DNA from: Helicobacter sp.
GTDB lineage: Bacteria > Campylobacterota > Campylobacteria > Campylobacterales > Helicobacteraceae
Direction: 5' to 3'
DNA: 64,000 bases
NCBI RefSeq assembly: GCF_014799995.1
Contig: NZ_JAAVGY010000056.1
Span: 1 to 64,000 of the forward strand
How positions within the stretch are numbered: the first letter of the stretch is position 1; each line of letters opens with the position of its first letter. The notes under the pieces were generated by a model, which did no database searches, was not told the DNA's origin, and worked only from the letters and a program-made list of their open reading frames with translations. Below are positions 33,261 through 42,528 of this stretch, piece by piece. Position numbers and translations under genes: made by a program.

Positions 33261-35699
33261 TTAACGAGTCTTTTTATAGAAACTATTGAGCAAAGTAGGG
33301 AGCAAGAGGAGTGCGCTAAGTAGCATTAGAAGCATTACGAGTGTTGTTAAGAATCCAAAGTAAATTGTGGGGATAAAGTTGCTGCTCATCATTGCACAGA
33401 AACCAACCACGATAATTAAAGTCGTATAATACATTGCACTTCCGATAGAATCGTGCGATTTGATAATTGCTTCTTGAATGGAGTTGTTTTTGATTTCAAC
33501 CTTGAAGCGATGAATGTAATGTATCACATCATCTACGCCAATTCCAAGAGAAATTGCAGCGATTGTAACGCCCATAAGGTCTAATGGAATCCCACTCAAG
33601 CCTAAGATTCCAAAAATCGCTCCTAGTGGAATTAGATTCGTCAAAAGCGCAATGATAGCAAGCCTAAGACTTCTAAAAATCCATAAGAAAACAAGAAAAA
33701 TAATTCCGACTACGAAGCTTAAAGTATCCACTTGAGAGGAAATGAGGTTTTGGAGTAAATTATTATACAACACCATTGCACCATTGACTTGGAGTTGTAC
33801 TTTTTCATTGAGTAATAAACCGTTTAAATCCTTTGTGATTTGAGTAATGAACTCATTGCGTTTGAGGCTCTTATCTGAATCAAATGTGCGCAAGACGAAT
33901 CTTAGCTGGTTTTGTTCTAAATTGGCATAGGGCGTAAAAAGTTGAGATTTTAGCGAATCTTGGGAATTTTTATAGAGAAAGGCAAGAGTGAAATCATCGG
34001 CTTGGATTCCTAAAGTATCTATCAGTTGCACCAAGCTATGCAAACTCAAGATAGAGCCGACATAAGGATTGCTTTCTAAGTAAGTATGCACGCGTTTGGC
34101 TAATCTTAACTTTTGGCTATCAAACCAATAAATATCTTGCGATTCTAACGCATTAAATTCCGCCTCAAAGTCATCTTCAGAATCTTGAGCTTGGGGTTTA
34201 TCCATAAAAGTAATAAGAATCTCTAAAGGCACTGTGCCGCCCAAGTCTTTATCAATCTTGAGTAAGCCTTGCTTGATTTCACTAGAGTCTTTAAAGTAAT
34301 TCACAAAGCTATTTTCAACTCTTAGGTTTTGGATTCCATAGAGGCTAAATACAATGCAAAAAAGCGCGAGAGAATAAATCACCTTTGGCTTTTTGATACT
34401 CAAAATCGCGCAAAATTCTAAGAAATTCTGCTGCCTTGTAGAGAGTTTGGTAATGTGTTTTGGCTTCTCAAGGAGAGCTAGAATGCTTGCAAAAAGCACA
34501 AAGGTAAAGAGCAAGGCAACACTCACGCCCAAGCTCATCACGATACCCAAATGAATAATGGGCAAAATATTAGAATAAACGAGGCTAATAAAACCGATAA
34601 TAGTTGTAAAAGCAGCAAAAAAGCTTGGCATTTGTTTGGTTAAAAGCGTAGCCAAGAGGAGATTTTTTTGTGAGGCTTTGGGAAATTTGGAATGAAACTC
34701 CAAATAAGCCACAATTAAATGCACGACTAAAGAGACATTGATAATCAGCAACAAAGAAACATAATTAGAGGAAACCACCGTAATTTGATAGCCTAATGCA
34801 GCGAAGATTCCACTACTCACAACAAGAGTGAAAAAGCAGATGAATAGGGTGAGGAGCACGAATCTAAAATGTCTGAAAAATATCCAAAGCATCAAGGCTA
34901 AAATCACGCTTAGGCTTGTCCCATAAGTGATGAGGTCGGATTTGACATAGGCAATCATATCGCTAGCAATGAGCGTGATTCCGCCGATTTGTAATCCCTC
35001 ATATTTGTTTTGCAAGTTTTTGAGTTTAGCGATAGTGGTGTCGTTTTGTGCTTGTGCCTTTTCTTTTTCTTTTTCAATGAGCTTTTGAATCTCTTGTTTT
35101 TGGGATTCGTCTATTGTCGTGTTTTTGAGTTCTCTTAACTTTTCTAAATTCTCATTTGCAGTAAGATAGATTAGAACCCCGGCAGTTTTAGCGTCTTTGG
35201 AAATTAGATTTTGCGCATAGAAAGGGTGATTTAAAATCTCGTTTTTTGCCAATTTGAAATCTGTTTGGGGAGAGAGCAAGGTAATATTGGCTTGGAGGGA
35301 TTCTTGTAAATCCAAATTGGGCACACTTTTAAGCAGGGGAGCATTTAAAATACTTAAGATTCCGTCAATTTGTGGAATCTCTTTTAAATCTTGTGTGAGA
35401 TTTTGCAATGTTGCAAGCGAATCTTGACTGAACACATCGCCACTTTTGGGGCTTAAGGCTAAGATGAGAAAATCTTGAGAGGAATAGTTTTTGGCAATGG
35501 ATTCGTAAGTCTTGAAGTCTTTGTCGTTTTCTAGGATTAAGCTATCGGAGCTTGCGTCAATAGGAAGCCTAAGCGCAAAGAAACCAAAGACAAACAGAGC
35601 AATAATGCAAAGCGCGAGGACAACCTTAGGCGCATTTAAGATTGTCCGATAGAATCGCAAGGAAAGATTATTGTTTTTGAGATTCAAAGGCAATTTCAC
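33261..35699 (-). CDS. MMPL/RND-family exporter linked to MlaC/MlaA
   Basis: An 812-residue inner-membrane RND-superfamily protein with two repeats, each with one N-terminal helix, a periplasmic loop and a five-helix bundle. GIGVDDVIHYIHRFKVE in the second half is the conserved charged transmembrane motif. A coiled-coil stretch (~190-230) lies in the first periplasmic loop. MMPL-type proteins in operon with mlaC and mlaA are thought to move phospholipid or hydrophobic cargo to or from the outer membrane; in Campylobacter the order Cj1373-Cj1371 is the same. The GTG start overlaps the mlaC end by 32 bases. Confidence 0.8.
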   Translation of the reverse strand: MKLPLNLKNNNLSLRFYRTILNAPKVVLALCIIALFVFGFFALRLPIDASSDSLILENDKDFKTYESIAKNYSSQDFLILALSPKSGDVFSQDSLATLQNLTQDLKEIPQIDGILSILNAPLLKSVPNLDLQESLQANITLLSPQTDFKLAKNEILNHPFYAQNLISKDAKTAGVLIYLTANENLEKLRELKNTTIDESQKQEIQKLIEKEKEKAQAQNDTTIAKLKNLQNKYEGLQIGGITLIASDMIAYVKSDLITYGTSLSVILALMLWIFFRHFRFVLLTLFICFFTLVVSSGIFAALGYQITVVSSNYVSLLLIINVSLVVHLIVAYLEFHSKFPKASQKNLLLATLLTKQMPSFFAAFTTIIGFISLVYSNILPIIHLGIVMSLGVSVALLFTFVLFASILALLEKPKHITKLSTRQQNFLEFCAILSIKKPKVIYSLALFCIVFSLYGIQNLRVENSFVNYFKDSSEIKQGLLKIDKDLGGTVPLEILITFMDKPQAQDSEDDFEAEFNALESQDIYWFDSQKLRLAKRVHTYLESNPYVGSILSLHSLVQLIDTLGIQADDFTLAFLYKNSQDSLKSQLFTPYANLEQNQLRFVLRTFDSDKSLKRNEFITQITKDLNGLLLNEKVQLQVNGAMVLYNNLLQNLISSQVDTLSFVVGIIFLVFLWIFRSLRLAIIALLTNLIPLGAIFGILGLSGIPLDLMGVTIAAISLGIGVDDVIHYIHRFKVEIKNNSIQEAIIKSHDSIGSAMYYTTLIIVVGFCAMMSSNFIPTIYFGFLTTLVMLLMLLSALLLLPTLLNSFYKKTR

Positions 35700-36318
35700 T
35701 TTTGAGCTTTGTTAGTAGAGTTTGAAAATCGCTATGGGCTAAAATATCGCCAAATTGGGAACGATAAGTTTGAATCACACTAATTCCTAGAATATCCACA
35801 TCATAGATTTTCCAATCCCCCTTGTCATCGTGAAATTTGAAAATAATGAAGTTTAATTTGCCATCTAAGATGATAGAAGCTTTGAGATTATAGCGGTTGG
35901 GTTTGGTTTTTTCTCCACCGACAACTTCTATCTTTTCGTCTTTGTAGAGCTTTAACTTGTCTGTAAAGCTTTTTTTGAGATTCTGTTCAAAGGCTTGGTG
36001 GTATTGCTCTTTTTGGGCTTGGGTTAAGGTTTTGTAATCCTTAGAGAGGGAGAGTTGCGCCATAAGATTGTAATCAAAAATAGAATCAAAGAGCGTGAAA
36101 ATTTCTTTTGCAATTTGTTCTGCTTGTGCGTTGGAGATTGTAGAATCTTTGGGATTTTTTGCGATGTTTTTTTGCAAAATTTCAAGTGTTTTTTGTATAT
36201 TTTGTGTCATTGTGCTCTGGATTTCGGGCAGTTCTAATCCAAAAGCAAAAGAATAAAAAACTCCCCAAAAAAGGCAGAAAGCAAATAGGATTTTGTGAAA
36301 AGTCTTTGAAGTCGTCAT
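35668..36318 (-). CDS. mlaC: MlaC/Ttg2D-family periplasmic lipid carrier
   Basis: A 216-residue periplasmic protein with an N-terminal signal peptide (ILFAFCLFWGVFYSFAFG). The mature part matches the MlaC/Ttg2D fold: LFDSIFDYNLMAQLSLSKDY, LTQAQKEQYHQAFEQNLKKS and GDWKIYDVDILGISVIQTYR. MlaC shuttles phospholipid between the outer-membrane MlaA and an inner-membrane transporter. It overlaps the MMPL gene and follows mlaA by 10 bases. No mlaFEDB genes are in the window, so the MMPL protein is the likely inner-membrane partner. Confidence 0.88.
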   Translation of the reverse strand: MTTSKTFHKILFAFCLFWGVFYSFAFGLELPEIQSTMTQNIQKTLEILQKNIAKNPKDSTISNAQAEQIAKEIFTLFDSIFDYNLMAQLSLSKDYKTLTQAQKEQYHQAFEQNLKKSFTDKLKLYKDEKIEVVGGEKTKPNRYNLKASIILDGKLNFIIFKFHDDKGDWKIYDVDILGISVIQTYRSQFGDILAHSDFQTLLTKLKSEIAFESQKQ

Positions 36319-36328
36319 TTGGTTTCCT

Positions 36329-37069
36329 TTATTTATCTAAGATGAGTTCGTTGCGCCTTTGTTCGTAAGAATCGCGAAATAATAGATAGCTATCTAAAGA
36401 GTCTTGATAGAGAGAATCCAAAGTCTCTTTATGTCTTGCAGTGTAATTGGCTACTTCTAACACACCAGCACTAATTGCAAGTTCGCTAGGTTGAATATAG
36501 TTTGTCGGATAGGCTAGGGTGTTAAGCGGCAGAGCTAAAGTGTCGCGTAGATTGCTAGGTCCAAGAAGCGGCAAAACAAGATGAAATTCACTTCCCATTC
36601 CCCATTTGCCAAAGGTAATGCCAAAATCATTGTGATGAGAGTATAAACCATTTTGTGAGGCAACATCAAAGATTCCTAGAATCCCAGCAGTGGAATTAAT
36701 CGCAAAACGTCCCATTTCATCCATAGCGTTTTTTGGTTCTCCAGCGAGTAAAGAGGCGAGAAAACGCAATGGGAAAGTGAGATTGTCAAAAAAATTATAA
36801 ATACCGATTCTAATCCCAAGTGGCATTGCACGATTATATACATTTAACGCAGGGCTAATTGCATAATCATAGATTCCCCAATTCACATTGTGCATCCAGC
36901 GATTATAACGCATAAGCGGGTCTTTAATGGGGGTTTGTTGGTTATATTCATTTTCAAATTCATCTAAAGATTCTTCTTTTTGTATGGGGGATTGTGCAGA
37001 ACTTTGTTCCATAGAATCTTGTGCATAAACAAAGAAACTCAAAAGAAAAATTAAAAAGAGCTTGTGCAT
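36329..37069 (-). CDS. mlaA: MlaA/VacJ-family outer-membrane protein without lipobox
   Basis: A 246-residue MlaA/VacJ protein. Visible are DPLMRYNRWMHNVNWGIYDY near the N-terminus, RFAINSTAGILGIFDVA, and FGKWGMGSEFHLVLPLLGPS, all family hallmarks of the outer-membrane phospholipid channel. The signal peptide (LFLIFLLSFFVYAQ) has no lipobox cysteine, unlike most MlaA lipoproteins, so it is probably cleaved by signal peptidase I. First gene of the mlaA-mlaC-MMPL operon, 9 bases after dxs. Confidence 0.88.
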   Translation of the reverse strand: MHKLFLIFLLSFFVYAQDSMEQSSAQSPIQKEESLDEFENEYNQQTPIKDPLMRYNRWMHNVNWGIYDYAISPALNVYNRAMPLGIRIGIYNFFDNLTFPLRFLASLLAGEPKNAMDEMGRFAINSTAGILGIFDVASQNGLYSHHNDFGITFGKWGMGSEFHLVLPLLGPSNLRDTLALPLNTLAYPTNYIQPSELAISAGVLEVANYTARHKETLDSLYQDSLDSYLLFRDSYEQRRNELILDK

Positions 37070-37078
37070 AAGATTTTC

Positions 37079-38941
37079 CTATATGTATCGTAAGATTTGT
37101 TGTGTCAGTTGAGGAGTGCTTAATCCTAGTTGCTCTTCCACTTCTTCTACTTTGCCATGAGAGATGAAAGAATCTCCAAACTCAAAAGAATGGATTTTGA
37201 CTTTTAGATGATGTTCTTGTGCAAATGCGCTTAGAATATGCCCCACACCACCGATTTTTGCACTATCGCTAAAAATAAACCAACGGGAATGAGATTCCGC
37301 AAGATGAAGCAGAGATTCTTTATCCAAAGGCTTAATGAAGCGCAAATCTACAAGCGCACAAGGAATGTTTCGCGCTTCTAGCTCCAGCAAACAAGCGTGC
37401 GCGCGTCCTACACCATTGCCATAGCCAAGCAAAAGAATCGCGTTTTGGGATTCTTTTAAGATTTCTAATTTGCCTAATGTAAAAGGCGTTGGCGAGAAAA
37501 TATCCTCTTTAAGTTTAAAGGATTTTCTGGGATAACGAAAGGCACAAGGCGCGCTTGAAAACTCATTGGCAAAATGCACTGCAAGCCTTAAAGTCGCTTG
37601 GTCTCGAGGCGCAAAGAGCACGAAATTTGGAATCATATTTAAATACGCAATATCAAAGACGCCTTGATGCGTTTCCCCATCTTCCCCTACGATTCCTGCG
37701 CGGTCAATCGCAAATTTCACAGGCATTTGCATAATTCCTACATCATGGACAATTTGGTCAAAGGCGCGTTGGAGGAAAGTAGAGTAAATCACGACAAAAG
37801 GCTTAAATCCCTCCTTGGCAAGAGAGCTTGCCTGTGTGGTGGCGTGTTGTTCGGCTATGGCAACGTCCCAAAAACGTTCTGGAAAGGATTTAATGAGCGA
37901 ATCAAGCCCCGTGCCGCTTGGCATTGCCGCAGTGATTCCGACGACTTTGGAATCCTTTTGGGCAATTTCTAACAGAGTTTGGGAAAAGATTTGTGTCGGA
38001 GATTTCGCGCTATTTTTGGATAATGCTGTGCCATTTTGCCTATCAAAAGGACTCACGCCGTGCCATTGTTCTAAATGCCCTTCTGCTATGGGATAACCCT
38101 TGCCTTTGAGGGTTTGAGCATGCACTACGATAGGTTTTTGAATACTCTTTGCAAGACGCAAAGATTTAATGATTTCTTTTAAATTATGTCCATCAATGGG
38201 TCCGATATAATCCAATCCAAGCTCTTCAAACAACATTCCGGGCGTAATAAGCTTGATGGATTCTTCAAATCGCTTTGCGAGGTAGGTTGCATTGGGCATA
38301 TTGTTGATTACGCTTCCAATTTTGTTTTTGATATTTTGGGTGAATTTGCCCGCAATCGTTTGGGAGAGATATTTGCTGATTGCCCCGATAGGCTCTGCAA
38401 TGCTCATTTCATTATCATTTAAAATAATCACCATAGGATATTTTCTATCGCCAAGCTCGTTTAAGGCTTCATAGGCGAGCCCCGCACTCATCGCTCCATC
38501 GCCAATCAAAATCACAGGGATATTTTCCACGCCTTTAAGGTGAAAGGCTTTAGCGACACCAACACCTAAGGAAATAGAAGTGGAGCTATGCCCTGCAATG
38601 AAATAATCTTGGTCGCTTTCACTTGGCTTGGTAAAACCGCTAATGCCTTGCCTTTGGCGCAAAGTCTCAAAAGAATCCCAACGTCCTGTTAAGAGTTTGT
38701 GAGCATAGGCTTGGTGGCTGACATCAAAGATAAAAGGGTCTTTGGGATTGTTAAAAACGCAGTGCATACCGATAATGAGTTCCACCGCACCCAAAGTAGA
38801 GCTTAAATGTCCCCCGTTTTTAGATACGACTTCTAGGATTCTATCCCGCACCTTTTGTGCAAGCTCATTGAGAGTGATAAAGTCTTCTTCGCTAAATTCC
38901 CTTTGACGTAAAAGCTCCAAATATTTAGAATCCAAAGGCAT
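37079..38941 (-). CDS. dxs: 1-deoxy-D-xylulose-5-phosphate synthase
   Basis: A 620-residue thiamine-diphosphate enzyme condensing pyruvate and glyceraldehyde 3-phosphate, the first step of the MEP isoprenoid pathway. Visible are HLSSTLGAVELIIGMH, FDVSHQAYAHKLLTGR, GDGAMSAGLAYEALNE with LNDNEMSI (TPP/Mg site), DYIGPIDGHN, and a transketolase C-terminal pair DVAIAEQHA and KFAIDRAGIVGEDG. The start overlaps the fliH stop (TAATG). The order fliF-fliG-fliH-dxs matches H. pylori. ispE of the same pathway is at 49563. Confidence 0.95.
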   Translation of the reverse strand: MPLDSKYLELLRQREFSEEDFITLNELAQKVRDRILEVVSKNGGHLSSTLGAVELIIGMHCVFNNPKDPFIFDVSHQAYAHKLLTGRWDSFETLRQRQGISGFTKPSESDQDYFIAGHSSTSISLGVGVAKAFHLKGVENIPVILIGDGAMSAGLAYEALNELGDRKYPMVIILNDNEMSIAEPIGAISKYLSQTIAGKFTQNIKNKIGSVINNMPNATYLAKRFEESIKLITPGMLFEELGLDYIGPIDGHNLKEIIKSLRLAKSIQKPIVVHAQTLKGKGYPIAEGHLEQWHGVSPFDRQNGTALSKNSAKSPTQIFSQTLLEIAQKDSKVVGITAAMPSGTGLDSLIKSFPERFWDVAIAEQHATTQASSLAKEGFKPFVVIYSTFLQRAFDQIVHDVGIMQMPVKFAIDRAGIVGEDGETHQGVFDIAYLNMIPNFVLFAPRDQATLRLAVHFANEFSSAPCAFRYPRKSFKLKEDIFSPTPFTLGKLEILKESQNAILLLGYGNGVGRAHACLLELEARNIPCALVDLRFIKPLDKESLLHLAESHSRWFIFSDSAKIGGVGHILSAFAQEHHLKVKIHSFEFGDSFISHGKVEEVEEQLGLSTPQLTQQILRYI

Positions 38942-39774
38942 TATAGCTTGTTCTCCAAAATAGATTTTTTCAAAGTCTCAAAACGCATAAAAATATCCCC
39001 GTCAATATTCCCCTCACTGCTCAAAATCACCACACCACCTTTGGAAATCGCTTGGTCAGCCTCTAACACGACTTGGTTTAAGTCCTTGAGAGATTCTTTT
39101 AATTCCTCTAAATCACCGGGAAAAACCTTGAGTGTTACTTGTGTGTTTTGTGATAAATCTTGTAGAAGCGTGCGCGCTAGGGACGAGGCAATCTTCGCAC
39201 TATTGGTGCTGATTTCTGCTGCAATGACTTCTCTTGCAATATCTAAGGCAATGGAGCTTAATTCTTTTTCTAAGCCTAGAATGTGATTTTTGGATTCTGC
39301 AATATTGCTATCAATGCGCTGAATGCTTAATGCGTAGAGTTCTCTTTGGCTATTGATTTGCGCTTCTAGTTCTTGTTTGGCTTTTTGATAGCCTTCGTTA
39401 AAGCCTTGTTCTTTTGCTTCGGCTTTAGCAGAATTGACTTTTTCGCCAATCTCTTTTTCTTGTTTATCAAATCGTTCTTGCAGTTTTTGCAAAGATTGTG
39501 CGAGCACATCACTTTTTTGTAGAATCTTATCAATCACTTCAGTTTCAAATAGCTTCAATGCGGGCGCATCAATGCTTGGTTCTGCTTGTTTTGGAGGTTC
39601 TACTATCTGCATTGTGGGCTGTGGTGTTTCAACGACTTGAGATTCTGCATTGGCTTGCGCAGGAGCTTCTGTTTTATTAGAAATTTCCATATTTCTAAAA
39701 TTATATTTTTTAATGTCGTGCCGTTCTTTGTGTGCTTCTGTAATAATGTTTTCGTGCTCATTAATATTATTCAA
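38941..39774 (-). CDS. fliH: flagellar export regulator FliH
   Basis: A 277-residue FliH, which binds and regulates the FliI ATPase of the flagellar type III export apparatus. The Pro/Ala/Gln-rich N-terminal region is followed by a long coiled coil (QSLQKLQERFDKQEKEIGEK..., then AEAKEQGFNEGYQKAKQELE) and a C-terminal domain ending MRFETLKKSILENKL. A TTG start overlaps fliG by 8 bases and has AGAGGA at good spacing; the next ATG (39690) has no visible SD. Followed directly by dxs. Confidence 0.9.
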   Translation of the reverse strand: MNNINEHENIITEAHKERHDIKKYNFRNMEISNKTEAPAQANAESQVVETPQPTMQIVEPPKQAEPSIDAPALKLFETEVIDKILQKSDVLAQSLQKLQERFDKQEKEIGEKVNSAKAEAKEQGFNEGYQKAKQELEAQINSQRELYALSIQRIDSNIAESKNHILGLEKELSSIALDIAREVIAAEISTNSAKIASSLARTLLQDLSQNTQVTLKVFPGDLEELKESLKDLNQVVLEADQAISKGGVVILSSEGNIDGDIFMRFETLKKSILENKL

Positions 39775-40801
39775 TGGTATCCTCTTGTTCTCCGATTTGG
39801 ATAATGCCTTGTTCTGAAAGTGATTGGACGGTTTCTACGATTCTACGTTGAGCTGCTTCAACATCTTTGACTTTTACCGCACCTAAAAATTGCATTTCCT
39901 CTAAGAATTGTTCTCCCGCCCTTTGCGACATATTGGACATAAATTTTTGCTTTAGTTCTTCTGGGGAAGCCTTGAGTGCTAAAATCAAGTCTTTTTTGTC
40001 AATGATTTTTAAAATCTCACGAATCGCATTGTTGTCTAGTTTCTCAATATCTTCAAAAGTAAACATCATCTCTTTGATTGCTGCGGCTAATTGGTCGTCA
40101 ATTTGTTCAATATAGGCAATCGTTGCTTTGGCTGCTTTTTGTCCTAAGCGGTTGAAAACTTCTGCAACTGCACGGATTCCACCTACTTCTACTTTATAGC
40201 TTGTGAGGGATTCTAATTTATTTTCTAGCACCGTAGAAACACGCTTGACGACATTAGGGGAAATATCACCCAAGTTTGCCATACGAATCGCAATTTCTGC
40301 CCGCAAATCATCGGAGAAAAAGTTTAATGTCTCTGCGGCATTTGTCGGGTCCATATGCGCTAGAATCAAAGCAATCGTTTGTGGGTGTTCGTGAATAATG
40401 AAGTCTGAAAGTTGTTGTGGGCGCACACGAGAAAGGTAAGCAAAGTTTTGAGAGGATTGCATAGATTTGGCAAGCTTGTCCAAAACCTTTTTCGCAGCTT
40501 CTGGTCCTAGTGTGCGGTAAAGCAATTCTTTGGCGTATTCAAAACCACCGGTAGAAATATATTGATTAGATTGGAAAATTGCGTAAAATTCTTCTAAAAC
40601 TGCTCCCCCAAGTGCTTTATCTATCCCTGAATTTTGAGCAATATATTTAGAAACCTCTGTGATAGAATCCAAGTCTAGGTTTGAAAAAATTTCACCCGTG
40701 ATTTCATCGCCTAGTTGCACGAGTAGAATCGCGATTTTTTCCGCCATTGAAAATTCGTCATATTGTGCTTGTTGGCGCGGACTTAGCGTAATAGAAGGCA
40801 T
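39767..40801 (-). CDS. fliG: flagellar motor switch protein FliG
   Basis: A 344-residue FliG of the C-ring that couples to MotA and sets rotation direction. Visible are EKIAILLVQLGDEITGEIFS, the middle-domain EHPQTIALILAHM motif, and the C-terminal torque domain with MFTFEDIEKLDNNAIREILK carrying the conserved charged residues. It overlaps fliF at TAATG and fliH by 8 bases, forming the fliF-fliG-fliH operon. Confidence 0.95.
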   Translation of the reverse strand: MPSITLSPRQQAQYDEFSMAEKIAILLVQLGDEITGEIFSNLDLDSITEVSKYIAQNSGIDKALGGAVLEEFYAIFQSNQYISTGGFEYAKELLYRTLGPEAAKKVLDKLAKSMQSSQNFAYLSRVRPQQLSDFIIHEHPQTIALILAHMDPTNAAETLNFFSDDLRAEIAIRMANLGDISPNVVKRVSTVLENKLESLTSYKVEVGGIRAVAEVFNRLGQKAAKATIAYIEQIDDQLAAAIKEMMFTFEDIEKLDNNAIREILKIIDKKDLILALKASPEELKQKFMSNMSQRAGEQFLEEMQFLGAVKVKDVEAAQRRIVETVQSLSEQGIIQIGEQEDTIE

Positions 40802-42519
40802 TAGTGTTTTCCTCCTCCACCCATATTTTCAAGCCCTAGTTCATCATGCACTAAGGTTTGAAAGAGATTCGCAAGTTCAGCTGGTTTCTCCATTGCAATT
40901 TCCTTAATTTTTTCTAATAAGACATTGTATTTGATTTCGTCTTCATTTCCTCCGCCAAAGCCAAGTTGGTCTTCAATTCTACGACGCACTTCATTCAACC
41001 TATCACTATTTTCTTCCTCGTCTTCATCAATCTTAATGAGAGAATCAAGCTCTTCTTCTTCATCTGCTCTTGCCTCAAGCATACGCTCACTAAAGGGCAC
41101 AATGACTTTTTTGTAGAAGAAGAAGAGAATCAAGCCCACAATCGCATATTTAAGCAATGGCATAAAAGGTGCTAAGAGGGCAGATGCGCCCTCTAAGAAT
41201 CTCTCTAAAGGAGTGCGTGCTTTGAATCCAGAGAGTTGCCCATTGAGTTGAAAATTGCTCACAGAGACTTCATCTCCTCTTTGCTGACTATAACCAATAG
41301 CTTGACGCACAAGGGCTGAAATTTGTTCCATCTCCTCATCACTAAGTGCGGTGTATTCTAGTTTTTCCACTCCCTCTTCATCTAACTGACGAGAATATTT
41401 GCCATCTACGACAACCGCAGCAGAAAGCCTGCGAATCGTGGCAAACTCTCCTTTGATATTAGAAATTGTTTTGCTAATTTCAAAATTAGTGGTATTTTGA
41501 GTTTTTTCGTATCTTTCTTTTGTGTCTTCATCTTCTAGTCCTTGCACAGGACCAATATTGCTTACAACGCCCGGAACCCCGCCAATTTCTTTTGGACGAA
41601 ATCCTTCACGTTTTTCTTCTAAATCTTGGATACTTCGCACCACATTATTGGGGTCATAATATTCTTGCGTGCTTTCTTTTTGCGCAAAGTCAAATTCTGC
41701 GGTAACCTTTGCGACAACGCCCTCTCTTCCGCCTGTAATGGGTGCTAAGATATTGACGATTTTTTCCTCTAAGGTTTGTTCAAAATTTGTTTTGTAACGC
41801 AATTGTGCAGCGGCAAGCTCACGCGCGCCTCCTAGTTCGTCTAGTTCGCTTAAGGGCTCGCCTTTTTCATTAACGACTTCCACATTTTCAACGGTTAAAT
41901 TTGGAATCGCAGAGGAAACAATGTTTTTAATTCCCGAAATTTGTTTTGGAGTCAAGGCTTGCGCGGGTTTAAAAACAAGGACGACAGAAGCAGTAGGAGG
42001 TGTTTGCTCGCTGACAAAGACGGTTTTTTCAGGTTGCGCTAAATGCACGGTTGCTTTTTGAATGGGGGCTAAACTCTCAATGGTGCGGGATAATTCTCCC
42101 TCAAGCGCACGCAAATATTTAATACGTTGGTCAAAGTCAGTTGCACCGAAGTCTTTAGTGTCAAAAATCTCAAAACCAATTTTGCTACTTTTTGGGATTC
42201 CATTGCTTGCTAGCTTCATTCTTTGTTCATAGACAGATTCTTGAGGAATCAGAATCGTATTGTCTTTAGGGATTTGGTAGGGGATTCTATCCTGTTGGAG
42301 TTGCTGCACGATTAGCGCGCCATCTTCTGGGCTTACTCCCTCAAACAATACTGCATAACCCGGATATAAGACACCCGCTTTATTGGAGGAATTCCAAACC
42401 ACAAGAGCAGAGATGAAGCCAACTACCGCAACGATTGTTGCCAAGATAACGATTTTTTGCCTTTGATTAAGCCGCTTATAGAGGCTTCTAATTTGTTCAA
42501 ATAATGCTTTTAAATCCAA
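40801..42519 (-). CDS. fliF: flagellar MS-ring protein FliF
   Basis: A 572-residue inner-membrane MS-ring protein. TM1 is at ~23-43 (VILATIVAVVGFISALVV) and TM2 at ~445-465 (LLKYAIVGLILFFFYKKVIV), with a periplasmic ring-building domain between (IPYQIPKDNTILIPQESVY, IKYLRALEGELSRTIESL). The acidic C-terminal tail binds FliG. First gene of the fliF-fliG-fliH-dxs run; it follows hisC by 9 bases. Confidence 0.95.
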   Translation of the reverse strand: MDLKALFEQIRSLYKRLNQRQKIVILATIVAVVGFISALVVWNSSNKAGVLYPGYAVLFEGVSPEDGALIVQQLQQDRIPYQIPKDNTILIPQESVYEQRMKLASNGIPKSSKIGFEIFDTKDFGATDFDQRIKYLRALEGELSRTIESLAPIQKATVHLAQPEKTVFVSEQTPPTASVVLVFKPAQALTPKQISGIKNIVSSAIPNLTVENVEVVNEKGEPLSELDELGGARELAAAQLRYKTNFEQTLEEKIVNILAPITGGREGVVAKVTAEFDFAQKESTQEYYDPNNVVRSIQDLEEKREGFRPKEIGGVPGVVSNIGPVQGLEDEDTKERYEKTQNTTNFEISKTISNIKGEFATIRRLSAAVVVDGKYSRQLDEEGVEKLEYTALSDEEMEQISALVRQAIGYSQQRGDEVSVSNFQLNGQLSGFKARTPLERFLEGASALLAPFMPLLKYAIVGLILFFFYKKVIVPFSERMLEARADEEEELDSLIKIDEDEEENSDRLNEVRRRIEDQLGFGGGNEDEIKYNVLLEKIKEIAMEKPAELANLFQTLVHDELGLENMGGGGKH

Positions 42520-42528
42520 TGCTTAATC

